A stretch of DNA of 64,000 nucleotides, from contig NW_004955433.1 of assembly GCF_000276665.1 (NCBI RefSeq), forward strand, positions 20,412,026-20,476,025. Direction: 5' to 3'. Both the position numbers and the translations under genes were made by a program. Each line of letters starts with the position of its first letter. Within the stretch, counting starts at the first letter, position 1. Source of the stretch: Chinchilla lanigera (taxonomy: Eukaryota; Chordata; Mammalia; Rodentia; Chinchillidae). Under the pieces are notes generated by a model. The model was not told the origin of the DNA. It saw only the letters and a program-made list of their open reading frames with translations, and searched no databases. Shown here in pieces: positions 1 through 12,909 of this stretch.

Positions 1-97
1 TTTTTTGGTTTTGGTTTTTCTCCGGTACCGGGAGCCGAACTCACGACCTTGCGCTTGCCAGGCAGGCGCTTTGCCGCTGAGCTAAATCCCCAGCCCC
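1..97 (-). mobile_element. ID-family SINE (tRNA-Ala derived), cut by window edge
   Basis: Read on the minus strand, the element starts with the ID head GGGGCTGGGGATTTAGCTC, which is the A box of its tRNA-Ala ancestor. It continues through the B-box-like GTTCGG/TTCCCGGTACCGG segment and ends in an A-rich tail that reaches base 1. The tail and the distal target-site duplication therefore lie outside the window. ID elements are non-autonomous RNA polymerase III retroposons mobilised by L1 machinery. This copy has a clean consensus-like body and looks recent. Confidence 0.93.
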
Positions 98-3000
98 TAG
101 AGTATATATTTCTACAGCAGATGAATTCATACTGTACACAGTGAAAATGCAGTATGCTGCTACTCTGTGGAGTTTCATCTATGGTGCGGGTCACTGGAAC
201 ATAACTCCCATGATAGGTGAGGGATCACTGTATATATAAAAATACAAATACATAGATATAGACATATGATGTTCTAAATACATTGATATACCTTCTTATG
301 TATGTTGTTATCAATATAGGTTTGAAGAGCAAACATGATTGTCTAATGTTTGAGTATAGGAAATTGAGGAGGGAGTAGAATCAGAGAGAAATAAGTTGGG
401 AATGTGGTTTGATATCAACATTACATAAGACTAATGAAAAGAGCAGGAAAATTAGGAATCTTGCTGTCTTAGGGTTAGAGCAAAGCTAAACAAATAAAAG
501 TAATACAACTTCAAAAACCAAAGTTATGTCTGAACAATAAATGGGAAAACAGAATCGACTACTGGTTTCTCAAGGGAATTAACTTTTGTTAACTCTCTAT
601 AGAGATTCTCAGAAAAAAGGTACATTTTGATTTCACCTTCAAAGAGAACAACTGATCCATCAAATTTAAGATATAGAAGAGCAGTATAAATTTTGCTTTA
701 ATGTACCTATAAATATCAAATGGGCCTGAAATATGAAAAAATAAATTTCCCTAATTCTTGGAAATACTAGTACAATTTTAAAAATATTTCTTTTCATTTA
801 TGTAAAAACAAACAAAAAGCCCATAAGTGGATAACAAAAAATGCACTTACAATACCATAAAATAGAAATAAATTTAGAGTAATAAATCATCTATAAATGA
901 GGAATTTTGAGGTATCTTCATATATTTATAAAATTTTGCATAGTTACAAGCTTAAAATCTGCAAAATTAGGATGTATTTTCCATGATTCTCAAGTTTAAT
1001 TTACATGTGACAACATTAGTCTCTAGTTGATGAAAAGTGCAAATCAAATTTCAGAGATATTAGAATTCAGTTATTTTGAAATCTCTGGGAAGGCATTCTT
1101 CTTCCCTGAGAAGCTTTGTATGAGTACCTTCTATGTTAGTATCAACTGGGATTTGTAACGGGCTGGAGGACGACACTTCAACAGAGAAGACAAGAGCAGT
1201 TTTGGTCCACACATTGTTGAATTCAGATCTGGTATTGCTACACCTGACAAAAGCAAGTTCTTTCCTACACTTGCATCTCACTTTCATCATTTAAAAATTA
1301 AAATAATAAAGTTTACTTCACAAGGGATATTATAAAGATGAGATATATTTTTGATTCAAATCTGACTTAGTGATTAAAACAATAAACAAGTTATGCTTCC
1401 TCATGTAGTACTTTGTTCCAAAAAGTCCTTAGTATGTATGTGTGGTGCATATTATATATTGATAATTTGATACAAGAATCCCTTTGTGAAGACATATCAC
1501 TCATTTAGGAAAAAAGCAAAAAATATATATCAAAAATTATATCAACATAATTATAATGGAAAACTACAAAAGGTAATAAAAGAATGATTTTAAAAATAAG
1601 TAGGATAATGTACATAAACTGGTCATAACAGTCTTCAGCAAAAATAAACTGCAATGAAATAGACTGCTTCGCATCTTCACAGGTAGAAGAATGTATGATG
1701 TGAAGAAAGGGACAAAGCAACAGTTGAAAGGAAACTGTTGGTGTTTTTAAAGCCAACTGTTAGCTTAGAACAGTGTATGAAAAAAGTACACTGGGTCAGA
1801 AAGGGAAGAGGAGCTATTAGTTATTAGTTAGTCATTCGTGCTAGAATATGGCTTAAGTTCAGGTTGTGAGTTGTATGCATAGTCATATTCATATCTTGAA
1901 TGTGTTTTCTAAAGTTATAGGAAGCAATTTTCTGGTGCACTGGATTGACTTTCTGGGAAACTCACAAAACTCAAGTCTGTTTAAAAGGTACTTGGACACT
2001 GCTAACTCACAGGAAGACTAAATAATTTAATAGGAAGACTAAAATATCACTTCATAAAGCCTGTTGAGGGTTAAAGTTGGTAATGTATAAGAACTTCTGG
2101 AGAATTAAAATATTGAGTACATATTAGGTACCATTATATAAAATCAATGTGGAACTCCATACAGTGCTCTACAATTGGAAAACATGTTATTTGTACATTG
2201 AAATTTATGACTGCATATTGAATTACAATATGTGAATTTTAAAATAACAAGAAATGCAAGAAAAACTAAATATATATTGACATCCAAACTGCAACCATGA
2301 TAGATGTTAGATAGATATACAAATAGACAGAAAGAAACAGATACTATGTAGGTATAATTATATGCAAAGGCAATTGTTTTGAGGAAAGCAAAAAATGTGC
2401 AGAGACTTGTACAATTAAAATTTGAATAGGACTATCCATTTCATCACTACATTCAACATATAACCTTCTAGTCATCTGATTTCTAATTAAACCGTGTTAA
2501 TTAGCAATGTGACAAATGTTATTGTCAGGAATTCAAAAACAGGACTTTTAAAGCATCTTGATGACTTAATAATTTATAAATCTCATAGATCCCATTCTTG
2601 CCCTGAGAGACACCAAGAAAGTGTTTCATAAGACAGAATGAATGTAAGGTACACCTAAGCAACTTTGTCTTTAGCAGAAGACTACAAAAAAATAATTTTA
2701 TCATAGCTGATTTTTTTCTTGCTACCATTGACTTGATCTGAGAAATTCATCATAACATGAAAATTTAAAAAACCCTCCAGACCTTCAGTGAGGAATTTCA
2801 TCAAATGCTTCTGTTCTAGTAATAGCACATACAAATGGAATAATGCATCTGTGAAATATTAAATATCAATGCAATGTAAAGTTATTCCAATGTCATTCAT
2901 TTTATAAAAGATGCTAGGTCTTGGTCCTCCTTCCAATTTAAGTTTTCAACTTTGCTCCTGATAGAATTTCTTTTTCAAGTAATGGTTGTCCATGCAGATA

Positions 3001-6000
3001 TCACAGCGGTGTAGATTTTTGCTCCATACTGCATGCATTACTCAATCCACACTCAGGATGAAATAGAAAGGAAATAGTATTTTAAAAAACCAATTTCTGA
3101 CATTTTAGTTAAATATCCATTTAAATATCCAAATATAACAAATATTTTGTATTTGTACCTATCCATTACAAAAGGAAGAAAATGCTACAATTTTTGGAAA
3201 GTCTAATTAAAGCAATGTCAATATCCTAGAGCATGAGAAGTCAGAGTTGATGACATAGAATCCTCTCTCATATAGCTACTAAAGAGGGGAGTAGTGTAAC
3301 AATAAAGAATTAAAATGGATTGGTTTAAAATCTCAGTTGCATTTTGTGATATTTCATGATTTAAACAGAGAAATGAAGTCTGTTGCATCACACTATGAGA
3401 GAACCAAATACTTTGAGAGAAAATTATTAATTGAATAAAATTTTTTATCTCATTTCACAAACATATGCATAACATCAATGAATTCAAACAGAGACAAGAC
3501 GTTCAGAAGGAGGTGAAAGAACTAATGATCTCACAGATGATTTGTAGTTTACTTGATCAATAAAGAAGACTTTCTAGGCTTGCATATAGGAATGGAGACA
3601 CTGGAGCATAGCTCATTAGAATATGCAGGAGTCACCAGTAGATTTCAGAGAAATTACAGTTGAGGTAAGAGATTTGCTTGGGATAGTGTGTAACCCATAT
3701 TGGACACAAAGCTAGACCTATTAGGTTAATAAGTGAAGCTTGTATACCTAAGTCACAGAAACAACCCAATGGATGATAAAGTGTTCTTATTCACCCAGAA
3801 GTGTGCTTGGCTTTACTAATAGTCATGAGCCTACCAATGAATTGGCAATGTTTAAAAAATGGCGTGTGAGACTCTTGATGCTGTTTTTTTAAGGTTAATA
3901 TTCTTAGGATTCTTCACAAGGTACCTTAATGTATTCATATTCTAAAGGTGACCGTGACTCCCTGGTTGGATATGCATCCTCTACTCGCTGTGAATGTGAA
4001 TTACCTCCATTGACTCTATAAGATGATTATTCTCTAGTGAAATTACCCCTAACATCATCAATATGTTTCCCCCTACAATTGTTCTTTCTAATATCAAAGT
4101 TGAAGCTTTGAGTGGAGAGTCTTCTCATAACCTTCCCACTAAAAGTCACTTATTTGTAGTAATTTTCCAAGTGCTTTCTCAATACCTTCAGACCATATTA
4201 TTTTTTTTTTTTTGAACTGGAAAAACGCCAAAAATTAATGGGCATTACATCAATGAAATATACTAAAAGTAGAACATTATTTTAAGGAGTTTTTATCTCT
4301 TAAAACTTTTTTCACGGCATAATGGAGAAACTCCTCAGTAATGAAATGAAACACATCATCAGTCATCAAATATTACCTACTTTAAAGATTTCATGGAAGC
4401 AATTACGAAGAGTTGGAGGTGGAATGACTATGCCCTACCCCAAATTAAGACTTAAAATGTAGGCAAAAATGATTTCACAAATGTTAGTGTAGCTTGACAT
4501 GTGCTTGTATATTTTACAAAGGCAAACATTTAGCATACTGTAAGAGGTGTCTTCACACACCTCCTTACCTATTAATTTATTCAACAATTTAATATCTGCA
4601 AAGTATTTGATTTATAACACCACTGAGAGTTTTTATAATGTGTGTTTAGAACTGAACCACTTTGGTTTTATATAGATAGTGGAATAAAGACTTTATAACA
4701 AGAAAATGACTTAGTCTTTTTTATTTTGTTTTATTTTGTTTTTCAATCAGTTTACTCAATAAAAGGATGAAAGTAGGGAAAAGGGACCCGGGAAGTAGAA
4801 AGCAGAAGGAAACTAATAAAAGCACATACCTTGGGAGATCATTAGATTTATCGAAACATGAAGTAATGAAGCCTTAAGATACAGGAGTAACTTTGTTCAA
4901 GCCCGTCACACAGCGGATTTTTCTAATCTGGAATTGGAGGAAAAGACTGAAAGGAAAGAGCCTCATATTTGGTGTTGTCTCACTCATTCACATATTTACA
5001 GACCTGAGAACATATTGTTTATTCTTTGGGACTGTGAGCAAGAAATTTTTGGTGGAATAAAATATCTTGATGCTTAATGAAAAATGATTTGAAAGCATCA
5101 AATTTTGAGGCTATGGAAGAACAAGACTTCACATGATCATATTAAAATGCAAAAATAGAAAAAGTTGGGTGGGTTAAAGGCAATGTTATTACACTGTTGA
5201 TAGGCTTCCTTCTTTCAAACCTAGCATAACTTCATTGCAGTGGTGCTTTTCTAAACTAAATGACATTTAAAATGTGCTTTGAATGTTAAGAAAGCATGTT
5301 ACCAATCTTGGTAGTATCAATTTTTCAGAAGACACAAGAGAAGTCTCTTGATGTAAATTTACAAGAACTGAAAACTTTTCAAAGAGAAAGGAGCAACTAA
5401 AGGAGAATGAAAATCTCCAAGATTCTGTCCATTTCTAATATAAGTTTAATTCCTATACCCTACTATTGTAGAGGTAGTAGCAAATTATTAAATAATTAGA
5501 ACTATACCTAACAAATGATATGTAGTGTGTGTCTGTGTGTGTTTCTGTATGTGTTTGCACGTGTTTTCATCATCTCAAAATAGTGCGAAACATGGTCACA
5601 TATTTTAGTGCAATATTAACAGCTAGCCCAAAGAAGTCTTGAGTAATAAAAGGGTAACTATATTTTATTTTGTTTCTGAATATTATGCTCACCTGCAAAG
5701 CAATGCTACCACAATGTATCCTATTTTCCTGTTCGTGCATTCTCATAACTTATTTCAATAGTAAAATTCCACAGTTCATTTTGTTACTGTAAATGCACAT
5801 ATATGTTGCTCACTGTTGGTGTATCACACCCTTCTCACAGTTGAAGAACAAAGTACTTCTCATACCCCAGAATCTCATGGACAAACTCTCTGTATTCTCT
5901 TTCTGTATTCCCTTGGTGATTATTCTTCTTCCTTGTGGTAGAAATATTTTATGACCTGTCAATATCTCAAAGGTAGAAGTATTCATCATTTCAACTGATT

Positions 6001-6160
6001 TTCCTTCTACAAAACCTTGATAAGCCCTTCGTACTAAATTGTAAAACTCAAAATATACAAGGCAATGTGTCCCAGGAAGAACTGCAGAACCTGAGAAAAA
6101 ATTTTGAGCCTGTTCTAAGTCAAATCAGATGAACAGCATAAAGATTGCTACCTATCTCTT
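98..6160. other. Unassigned AT-rich sequence, no gene seen
   Basis: About 6 kb with no recognisable gene or young transposon. Open frames are short (83 codons or fewer), without a recognisable domain and interrupted in every frame. Notable points are a short inverted repeat of homeodomain-type sites at 2483-2504 and a GT-rich patch near 5527-5565. Very old, undetected LINE or DNA-transposon relics may be present but I cannot identify any by eye. Confidence 0.6.
2483..2504. repeat. Inverted repeat of TAATTA homeodomain-type sites
   Basis: CTAATTAA at 2483-2490 and TTAATTAG at 2497-2504 are exact reverse complements separated by six bases (ACCGTG). TAATTA is the core recognised by many homeodomain proteins, and paired inverted sites are typical of dimer binding. 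Binding is an inference; the inverted repeat is directly visible. Confidence 0.45.
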
Positions 6161-6162
6161 GA

Positions 6163-6189
6163 CAGATAGATAGATAGGTAGATAGATAA
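6163..6189. repeat. (GATA)n microsatellite, imperfect
   Basis: A short run of GATA units with one GGTA interruption. Length in this copy is under 30 bases, so it is probably only weakly polymorphic. Confidence 0.8.
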
Positions 6190-7955
6190 TGTGTAAATTT
6201 CACATTTAACCAACAAGGTTGGTTCTATTGTTATATACACTTTATATATAAAGGACATAGAGAAATGATGCTTACTTGTTAATGTAACATCACTTAATCC
6301 TGGTTTGCAAGGCAGATATGTTTATGAACAAAGAAGAAAAGGATATTGGCTGTGCAGGTTCCTCCTCTTTTCATCCTATTAGACACCTTGGCTGTTGAAA
6401 TCAGATATGGATTTAAGTAATGCTGATACAAGGAACTTTAAAGCTAGGCCGTCACAATGCAGCCAATATGTTAGTTTTTTTGTTTGGTTTCTCTATAGCT
6501 TTGCATTTTCTCCATACTAAACACTAGTACAGGATACTTAAATCCTCTCTGTTGTCTCAATGTTAGGCTATGCAGGATCCAGCATTTAGAAACTGGCCTT
6601 GTTTGGTTTCTTTTAGCCATGAAATTTTCATGCAACTATCACCGACCTGAACTGGGATAACGGATATGGGCATACCATATTTTAGGGATAAAATTAGCAA
6701 CTGTTTGGATGCCTAAATAAAAGTGTTTCATGACATTTAATCATTTCATATCCAGTTTTGTAAGTGATCTTCTGTCTCTAATGACTGCTTTATGCTCATA
6801 ATTTGCAGAGGTGGAACAAGTAGCTTGAAAATGCATTACATTTATAGAAATATATATTATAAATGTATGATATATATATATTTCTCAAAATATTCAAATA
6901 ACTGTATAGAGAAGTTTTGTCAATTGACTTATATTATCTGACTTTTATTTTTCTGGTTTGTAAGCTGAGGTAAATAACAATCACCTTGTTTATTTCTTGG
7001 TATTATTTATACATACATCGGGGGTTTTATGGGAAAATATATAAGCTTGAATGATATGACTTCCATTATTTATTCCAACATACTTTTCTAAGAGTAAGTG
7101 CCCGAGCTTTTACTCATGGTGCAGTGAGGATATGTTAAGCAAGTCCAACAACCATAGGCATTTGATTTAATTACTATATAATGTCAGCACCATCCCTGTA
7201 GAAATTATTAATCCAATATTAATCCTTAAGCATCCTTAAGGATTTAAGAGCCACAGAGTAGAAATTAGAATATTTATAAATTTAATTTGTGATTGGATTG
7301 AATTTAAAGCAAAAAACTTTCTTCTGTACTTTCAAAGCTCAACTGTATGTACACCAGTTCACATGCATTTGGGAATGTGTGTATGGATGTGACATGAAGT
7401 TGTAATGTACACAGAATCATTTTAAGGTCAGTAATAATAGTGGCTTTGATTTTGACTCTATAAACATCTATGTATCCCAACCAACATTAAACCTTTAAAT
7501 TTATATTGAGGAACTTAGAATTGAACTGTTGTAAAGGACATTCGGCATTACAGGGTAAATATGTACATTTACTGTGTTCGGATACTACAAACTGACCAAC
7601 AGTAGTCATTTGCTGTTGTGATCAAATGATAATTGGATGACTAAGAATATAAAAATAAAAGTTTTTAGTGATTTTATGTATGTTCTAAAGGAAGGACTGA
7701 TCTGAAATAAACTACTGAGATGCTCATACCAGTTAAATATTACATGAGCCTCATTCATGTTGCTAGTAAAACAGGAAGCCTGGGCCGAAGAAATTACTTC
7801 CGTAGGTAGAATGATGAGCTAGCTCATTTAATCAGCTTCCAAACCTTTGAAGGGAGTAATCTGCCATTAAGAAAAATGGAGACTCATCCAAATTAAAAGC
7901 ATGGTGAGGAATTATCCATCATTTCAACGGAGAGATTTTCTTTTTCATGTGAGCC
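6190..7955. other. Unassigned AT-rich sequence
   Basis: No gene or identifiable transposon. It contains TA-rich stretches (6843-6885) and a 10-bp hairpin (AATCCTTAAG at 7221-7230 against CTTAAGGATT at 7235-7244, four-base loop). Nothing else stands out. Confidence 0.55.
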
Positions 7956-7959
7956 ATCA

Positions 7960-8165
7960 AGTACTTCTGCAAATACTGTATTGTCTCACTTGTGTAAGAA
8001 CCTGAAAGAGTAAATAAAATGAGAAACATATAATAGATATTGTGAAAGGGAAAGCAGCTGCTCAAAGGGAAAGAACAACTGAGAGGAGGGAAAAGAGAAA
8101 AAGAAAGAAGGGAAAATATATATATACAGAGGATAGCTGAGAGAGTTGTTCTACTCACTTCTATT
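7960..8165 (+). mobile_element. L1 LINE 3'-end fragment
   Basis: The stretch that begins with a TCTCACTTGTGTAAGAACC-like motif and continues through a GAGAAACATA-like segment and a purine-rich GGGAAA/AAAGAAAGAAGG tract matches the layout of the 3' UTR just beyond ORF2 in mammalian L1. It also resembles the better preserved L1 tail at 39,520-39,580 in this window (shared ATATTGTGAAAGGGAAG). There is no coding capacity. The exact 5' break is uncertain. Confidence 0.55.
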
Positions 8166-8544
8166 GCTTTATTGAAAGGAACAGTTAATGTTTAAATCTT
8201 TTGATTAATCTTACATGCCTATATTTGTTTAACTGAGTAACCAATTTGAAGATAACAATATGTAATACAACAACCATTGTTAATTTCCTATTACTTTGTC
8301 TGAAATTCTGTATTGCTTCTATTGCTTGTGTATTATTTTGTTTATCTCTTTTTTTTTGTTAATGTGTTTTCATTCTTTTATCTTTAAAGTAAAAAAAGTA
8401 AAAATTTACTTTGGAGTTGACTTATTAGAGCTCACACTATGCTAAAATGTGGTATTGCTGGTACTTTAACCTCCTCAATTTGCTTCAGATTTTACTTCCT
8501 AATTAAGTAGCAGTTGACAGCATGTACTATCTTAATGCATTTGA

Positions 8545-8860
8545 GCTATTATAAAAGAATATCACAGGCTGTGTGATTTATAAGCAAAAGAAATATTTGT
8601 TCCACAGTAAGGACAGCTGAAAAGTCCACACTGCAGACATTGGCAGATTTACTGTATAGTCAGAGCTGGCTTCATATTCCACTGAAAGCTGTCTTTTCAC
8701 TGTGTTCTCAAGTGTAGGAAGAGACAAAGGAGCTCTCTGGGACTCCTTTGATAAGGGCTAATCCTTAGACTAATGACTTAATTAATACCCAAAGGAGCCA
8801 CCTTGAAGATTTAGTTAAATTTGAGAGGATATAAATATTCAGTCGGTGCCACCTGCTTTC
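8545..8860 (-). mobile_element. Antisense MaLR-type LTR (MST/MLT1-like), degraded
   Basis: The plus strand shows landmarks of a reversed mammalian apparent LTR in the right order: ACAGGCTGTGTGATTTATAAGC, a TATTTGTTCCACAG segment, GGAGCTCTCTGGGACTCC, a TTTGATAAGGGCTAATCC-like segment and an AATACCCAAAGGAGCCACC box. These correspond to the conserved body of MST/MLT1 LTRs on the opposite strand. MaLRs are non-coding, ERVL-related elements. Divergence is high, so subfamily is not assigned. Confidence 0.6.
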
Positions 8861-9099
8861 TTTTTTTTTATAATATTAAAGCATCATCAAGACGACTCTA
8901 ATATTGAGCTGAAAAAGTTCTGGGTTCTATCAGTTTCAGTGCAGTGAACCTGGAAACATATGTTATCAACTGAAGACCTTGTTTCTAGGACAATATTGCA
9001 GTAGCTGGAACCTCTTGTTATTGCATTGTGTATATTTTTACAGCCTGTCAGGCCAGTAATAACACATCAAAAGATTGATATTAGGAAGACTATATAATC

Positions 9100-9215
9100 T
9101 CTCTAATAATATTTTCTCATCTGTAAAATGTGCATAAAATCTATATAGCTTCTGTGATAACATAATCAGATAGAAAATAAAAGTGTTTGACGAAGTGCCT
9201 GACATAATAGTTACC
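9100..9215 (+). mobile_element. MIR SINE fragment
   Basis: Contains the MIR core phrase TTTTCTCATCTGTAAAATG followed at the expected distance by a GTGCCTGACATAATAG segment equivalent to the MIR 3' GTGCCTGGCACATAGTA. MIR is an ancient tRNA-derived SINE with a CORE domain; this copy is a fossil. Confidence 0.7.
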
Positions 9216-9729
9216 AGTGAAATTGGTTTGCTCTCTACAACTTAGAAATAGTGGACAAAAGATAATCTAAAACCGCTCCATCCATTAATTGAGGATAGAG
9301 TAAATCAAGGTTTCTTAACCAAACTTTAATATATTACACTGCCTAGCAACTAACCCAGCAAAATAATCACAGGGCACGTGGTCAGAACAAATATTTTCCA
9401 CTACTATTCATATATGTGGCCTAGAAATAGTTTAGAAGGAGAGAAACACAGACTGATATTTACCTTGAGCTTTAACATGCTACCTAGCATTTAAAATATG
9501 TTCCATACTTGTACTAAATCCCTGTAATGCATGAATAATCATATACCATGAATATATACTGGTAAAATAAAATTAAATACATACATCATCATTCTTGGCT
9601 GAAGACTAATCTTCTTGGGCGGTACTGAAACTACAATGGGCAGAAGGCGTCATCTGAATGTCCAACAAAGTGTAACAAATAAGAGAATGTTTCTAGATAA
9701 AGTTGAATATGAATTCATCTTTTGGATGG

Positions 9730-10202
9730 TGTTATGATTTGTATCTAAATATCCCCTGCAAAGCCTCATTTGGTCATAAGTGGGGCTTTTTAGAGGTGGT
9801 TGGATCTAGAGTGTGTGATGCTAGGATTTCATGTGTGATGCTGGGATTAAGGCTGTGTGATTATTTCTCAATTATTCCACTCATTGACTTTACATACTTC
9901 TGTGAAGGAATGAAGGGAAGCCCTTCTTGAGTGTGAGTACTACCCGCCCTAAAGGTGGTAGCCTGGATAAAAATATAAGAGTCAGAAAGAGGGTTGTTCC
10001 TTATCCCTTCTGCTTGCTACATCACTACTTTGCTGCATTCTGCCTGTTATGAAATTTTCCGCCTCTGTGATGCCCATCTTCCATGCCACCCTGCCTTGCA
10101 GCCAACCTATTATGAACTGAAACCTCTAAAATAAACCTTTCCACCCTTAACTTTGATTGTCAGGTATTTCGTCTCAGCCACAATAAAAGTAACTAAGACA
10201 CA
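9730..10202 (+). mobile_element. MaLR LTR (ERVL-related), solo
   Basis: Starts TGTTATGATTTG, the typical MaLR LTR start. It ends with the family's 3' signature: an AATAAACCTTT polyadenylation segment, TCAGGTATTTCGTCTCAGCC and AAGTAACTAAGACACA. Length of about 470 bp agrees with a full-length LTR. There is an imperfect internal repeat of a GTGTGATGCTGGGAT-like phrase near 9810-9855. I see no internal region on either side, so it is a solo LTR or an isolated fragment. Confidence 0.75.
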
Positions 10203-10455
10203 TGGTGCTCAAAGAAATAGTTGATAACAGTAATATCTGCAAAGAAATAATTGAATTGTATGTATTTCATCTGTGTTTAACTAATAAAAGTGATATACAG
10301 TTATGATTCTTTCTTATTACTATACCTCTGAGTTATACACATACATGGAAACACTGATGAACTCACACAGGAAAACTCTGGACCTTTGGCATAAATTATA
10401 GACAGCAACAAGCAATGCATCTGAGAATACATTTTCCATTGAAACTTTCTCTTTT

Positions 10456-10588
10456 AAAGCACCAGCTGAGGGGCTGGGGATTTAGCTCAGCGGCAAAAGC
10501 GCCTGCCTGGCAAGCGCAAGGTCGTGAGTTCGGTTCCCGGTACCGGAGAAAAACCAAAACAAACAAAAAAAAAAAAAGCACCAGCTGA
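10456..10588 (+). mobile_element. ID SINE with perfect target-site duplication
   Basis: The element body starts at 10,470 with GGGGCTGGGGATTTAGCTC, has the GTTCGGTTCCCGGTACCGG segment, and ends in an A-rich tail. It is flanked by identical 14-bp repeats AAAGCACCAGCTGA at 10,456-10,469 and 10,575-10,588. The perfect duplication and near-consensus body indicate a recent L1-mediated insertion. The tRNA-like head is not a functional tRNA gene. Confidence 0.96.
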
Positions 10589-10604
10589 AACTTTTGAATG
10601 ATAA

Positions 10605-11510
10605 GTCAAGGTTACAAAAGAAATGGAAATTTTTGAAGCCCCGAGGTAAGGCAGAGACTTGTTAAAAACAAATGCCTTTGCAGTGGATGACAAGATGCAG
10701 GTGTGTTCAAGTGGGTATATTCTTTGTCACCTCACATGCACATGTTATGCATATAATTTACTATTAGTTCCTGAGAGGAAGTTGGAGAAAGTGAAGAACT
10801 CTACATCAGAGGGTGAAGAAACAGGAGCTGAGCCACTCACCTTTGGTACAGGTATGTGAGCTAGAGGAACATTTAAAAAGTCCTGGTGATCTCATGGTAT
10901 GACGTGAGTAAAACGGATACCATATTATACCTGCTTACACTAGAAACAGTAACAACAATCATAGTCAGGGCAGAAGGAACCAAGGGAAAGGATGATTTTC
11001 TAGTAGCTAGAGAGCAAGCTCTCTGTCAGGAAAATATTCTTTGATGCAAACCCCAGCCTAGATAAGGCCAGTAATATCTACAGTATAGCCCCTTGAAGTC
11101 CTCCTTTTGATCTTACTGCTAGTGATTTATTCATTAATTCAGTTCTCATTCTATCCACCAATTAATTTGATCTGTGTTTAGAGAATTTAATCTGTACTAA
11201 ACACCATACTTGGCATATTGCTTTGCTTAGACTCAATGGTAAATACAACAGGCATACCTCTTAAATTCGTGAACACTGTGACATAAAGAAGCATATACTA
11301 CATGGGTCCCCTCAGCCAAACACTATTCTTTTTTCACATGTAAACTACCATAACCAAGTCCATTTTTCTAATATGTGGAAAACAATATTTGTAAGATGAT
11401 ACAGTTTAATAAGTGTTCCCTCAGGACTGGTCAAACTCTGCTTGTCTATGATAATGAGCAGAACAATAATGATAATGGTAACATCATGTATGTTGCCATT
11501 GATAATAATA
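10605..11510. other. Unassigned sequence between ID and MIR cluster
   Basis: No gene, exon or transposon recognised. The sequence is ordinary AT-rich unique DNA, with a run of GATAATAA-type low-complexity units near 11,460-11,530. Confidence 0.5.
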
Positions 11511-11514
11511 CAAT

Positions 11515-11745
11515 GATAATAACAATGACTAACACATTTTGATGTTCACAAATGCTAGGCTTTCTGCTAATTATTTACAAGAATTAATTCCTGCAATACT
11601 TAGCATTGGAAAATAGTCATTCTGCACATTTTATCTCTGAGGAAAGCAGGTCCTAAATGAGAGAACAAGTATAAAATTTTGAGAACAGAAAATCTAAGTA
11701 GAGTTCAAACCCAGGAGGACTAACTGTGAAGCTATCATCAGATAT
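11515..11745 (-). mobile_element. MIR SINE, antisense
   Basis: The plus strand shows the reversed MIR layout: AACACATTTTGATGTTCACAAATGCTAGGC, TTATTTACAAGAATTAATTCC, a TTTTATCTCTGAGGAAAGC segment and finally GTTCAAACCCAGGAGGAC, the complement of the MIR tRNA-like head. Divergence is as expected for this Mesozoic family. Confidence 0.7.
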
Positions 11746-12171
11746 AACTTTCCTTCCATGGAAACTTTTGCCAGTGATAGCTAAACATTGTCTGGTTACA
11801 GCAACATTGAAGTAAAAAAATCTACGTTTCTGTAAACAAAAATTTTAAAACAGGAGAAAATATCTGCCAAATATAATTGGGAATTTTCATGTATCTCTGA
11901 CATTCAACACAGTTAAAAGCATTCAGGCAACTTTTTACAGTCTGCCTTGCCATTTAACTTACCTTTCCATTACTTTGGCAAAACATCACTCTAATGACCC
12001 ATCTCTTCCAACTGTGTTTATATTAATGCTTCCATTTTAACTACTGATTTCAAGAGTTTTCTCTAGCTCTGTTTTCTGTAAGGTAGGAAACCAGTTGTGT
12101 ATAAAAACGGTTGAATCAGAGAAGCCTTTGAGCACAGTTTCTGTGCTGCATTCACTCAGAAAGGAACTAGT

Positions 12172-12370
12172 AATGATAACAATAGCAGTAGTTACAATTT
12201 ATTAAAGTTATATGGTATGTCAGGACATCTGGGATACTCCTCATGTATGTTATTTCATTTCTCCAAATAGTACTGTGTGGTAGATATTACAGTTGAGAAA
12301 CTTAGGCACTATGACATTAAGTAATTTTCTAAGGTCAAATATTTGGTAGCTGATAAAGAATGATCGAATT
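12172..12370 (-). mobile_element. MIR SINE, antisense
   Basis: AATAGCAGTAGTTACAATTTATT opens the reversed MIR 3' region, followed by TGTTATTTCATTTCTCC, the AGTTGAGAAACTTAGGCAC core and TTAAGTAATTTTCTAAGGTC. The order and spacing match MIR. It is the second of three MIRs within 1.6 kb, all in the same orientation. Confidence 0.72.
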
Positions 12371-12600
12371 TGTCACATTTTATATAATACTCCATTGTTT
12401 GCTTGTTTTTAATCTTATTGGCCTTTACAGTGTGATTTGAAGGACACCCACATCTACCTGGCTAAATTCTGGCAAGGAAATTCTATATCAGTTGATTTAA
12501 ATTGAATTTCCAGAAGCAGATATTGAGATTGGGATTCTTGAGGAAGAGATTTATTGTGGGACTGCTCCAAGAAAAGGTACTATGACAAATTCTAACTACA

Positions 12601-12650
12601 TTCTTTCTTTTCCTTCCTCTCTCTCTCTCTCTTTCTTTCTCTCTGTCTCA
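12601..12650. repeat. Polypyrimidine (CT)n/(CTTT)n microsatellite
   Basis: A near-pure pyrimidine run of about 50 bases with CT and TTTC units. It is simple-sequence DNA that can adopt H-DNA structure in vitro; no gene association is visible. Confidence 0.85.
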
Positions 12651-12909
12651 TATTTACCAAATGCCTTTTCCAAATTGACATTCTGATAGAGAAATGTCTG
12701 CAGCATTCAATTAGAAATCATGTATTCAATCTAATTTGTTGAAATTTGGTCAAAAGTTCAGGAATATAGAATAAACACTTTGATGCCAATGGAGTGCTTC
12801 AGAGAAGAGCCTATTTTAAATAGAGATGAACAGACACACATCTCCTAAAGTATCTTTAACACTTATCCTAAAATAAGTATTTTAGGATATGTATCCAGTT
12901 ATAACTAGA

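Noticed and set aside
10470..10543. tRNA-Ala-like segment as a tRNA gene
   Set aside because: It is the head of an ID SINE with target duplications and an A tail; same for the other ID copies.
12601..12650. Polypyrimidine tract as a splice-acceptor signal
   Set aside because: It is a microsatellite-like (CT)n run; no AG-exon structure follows.
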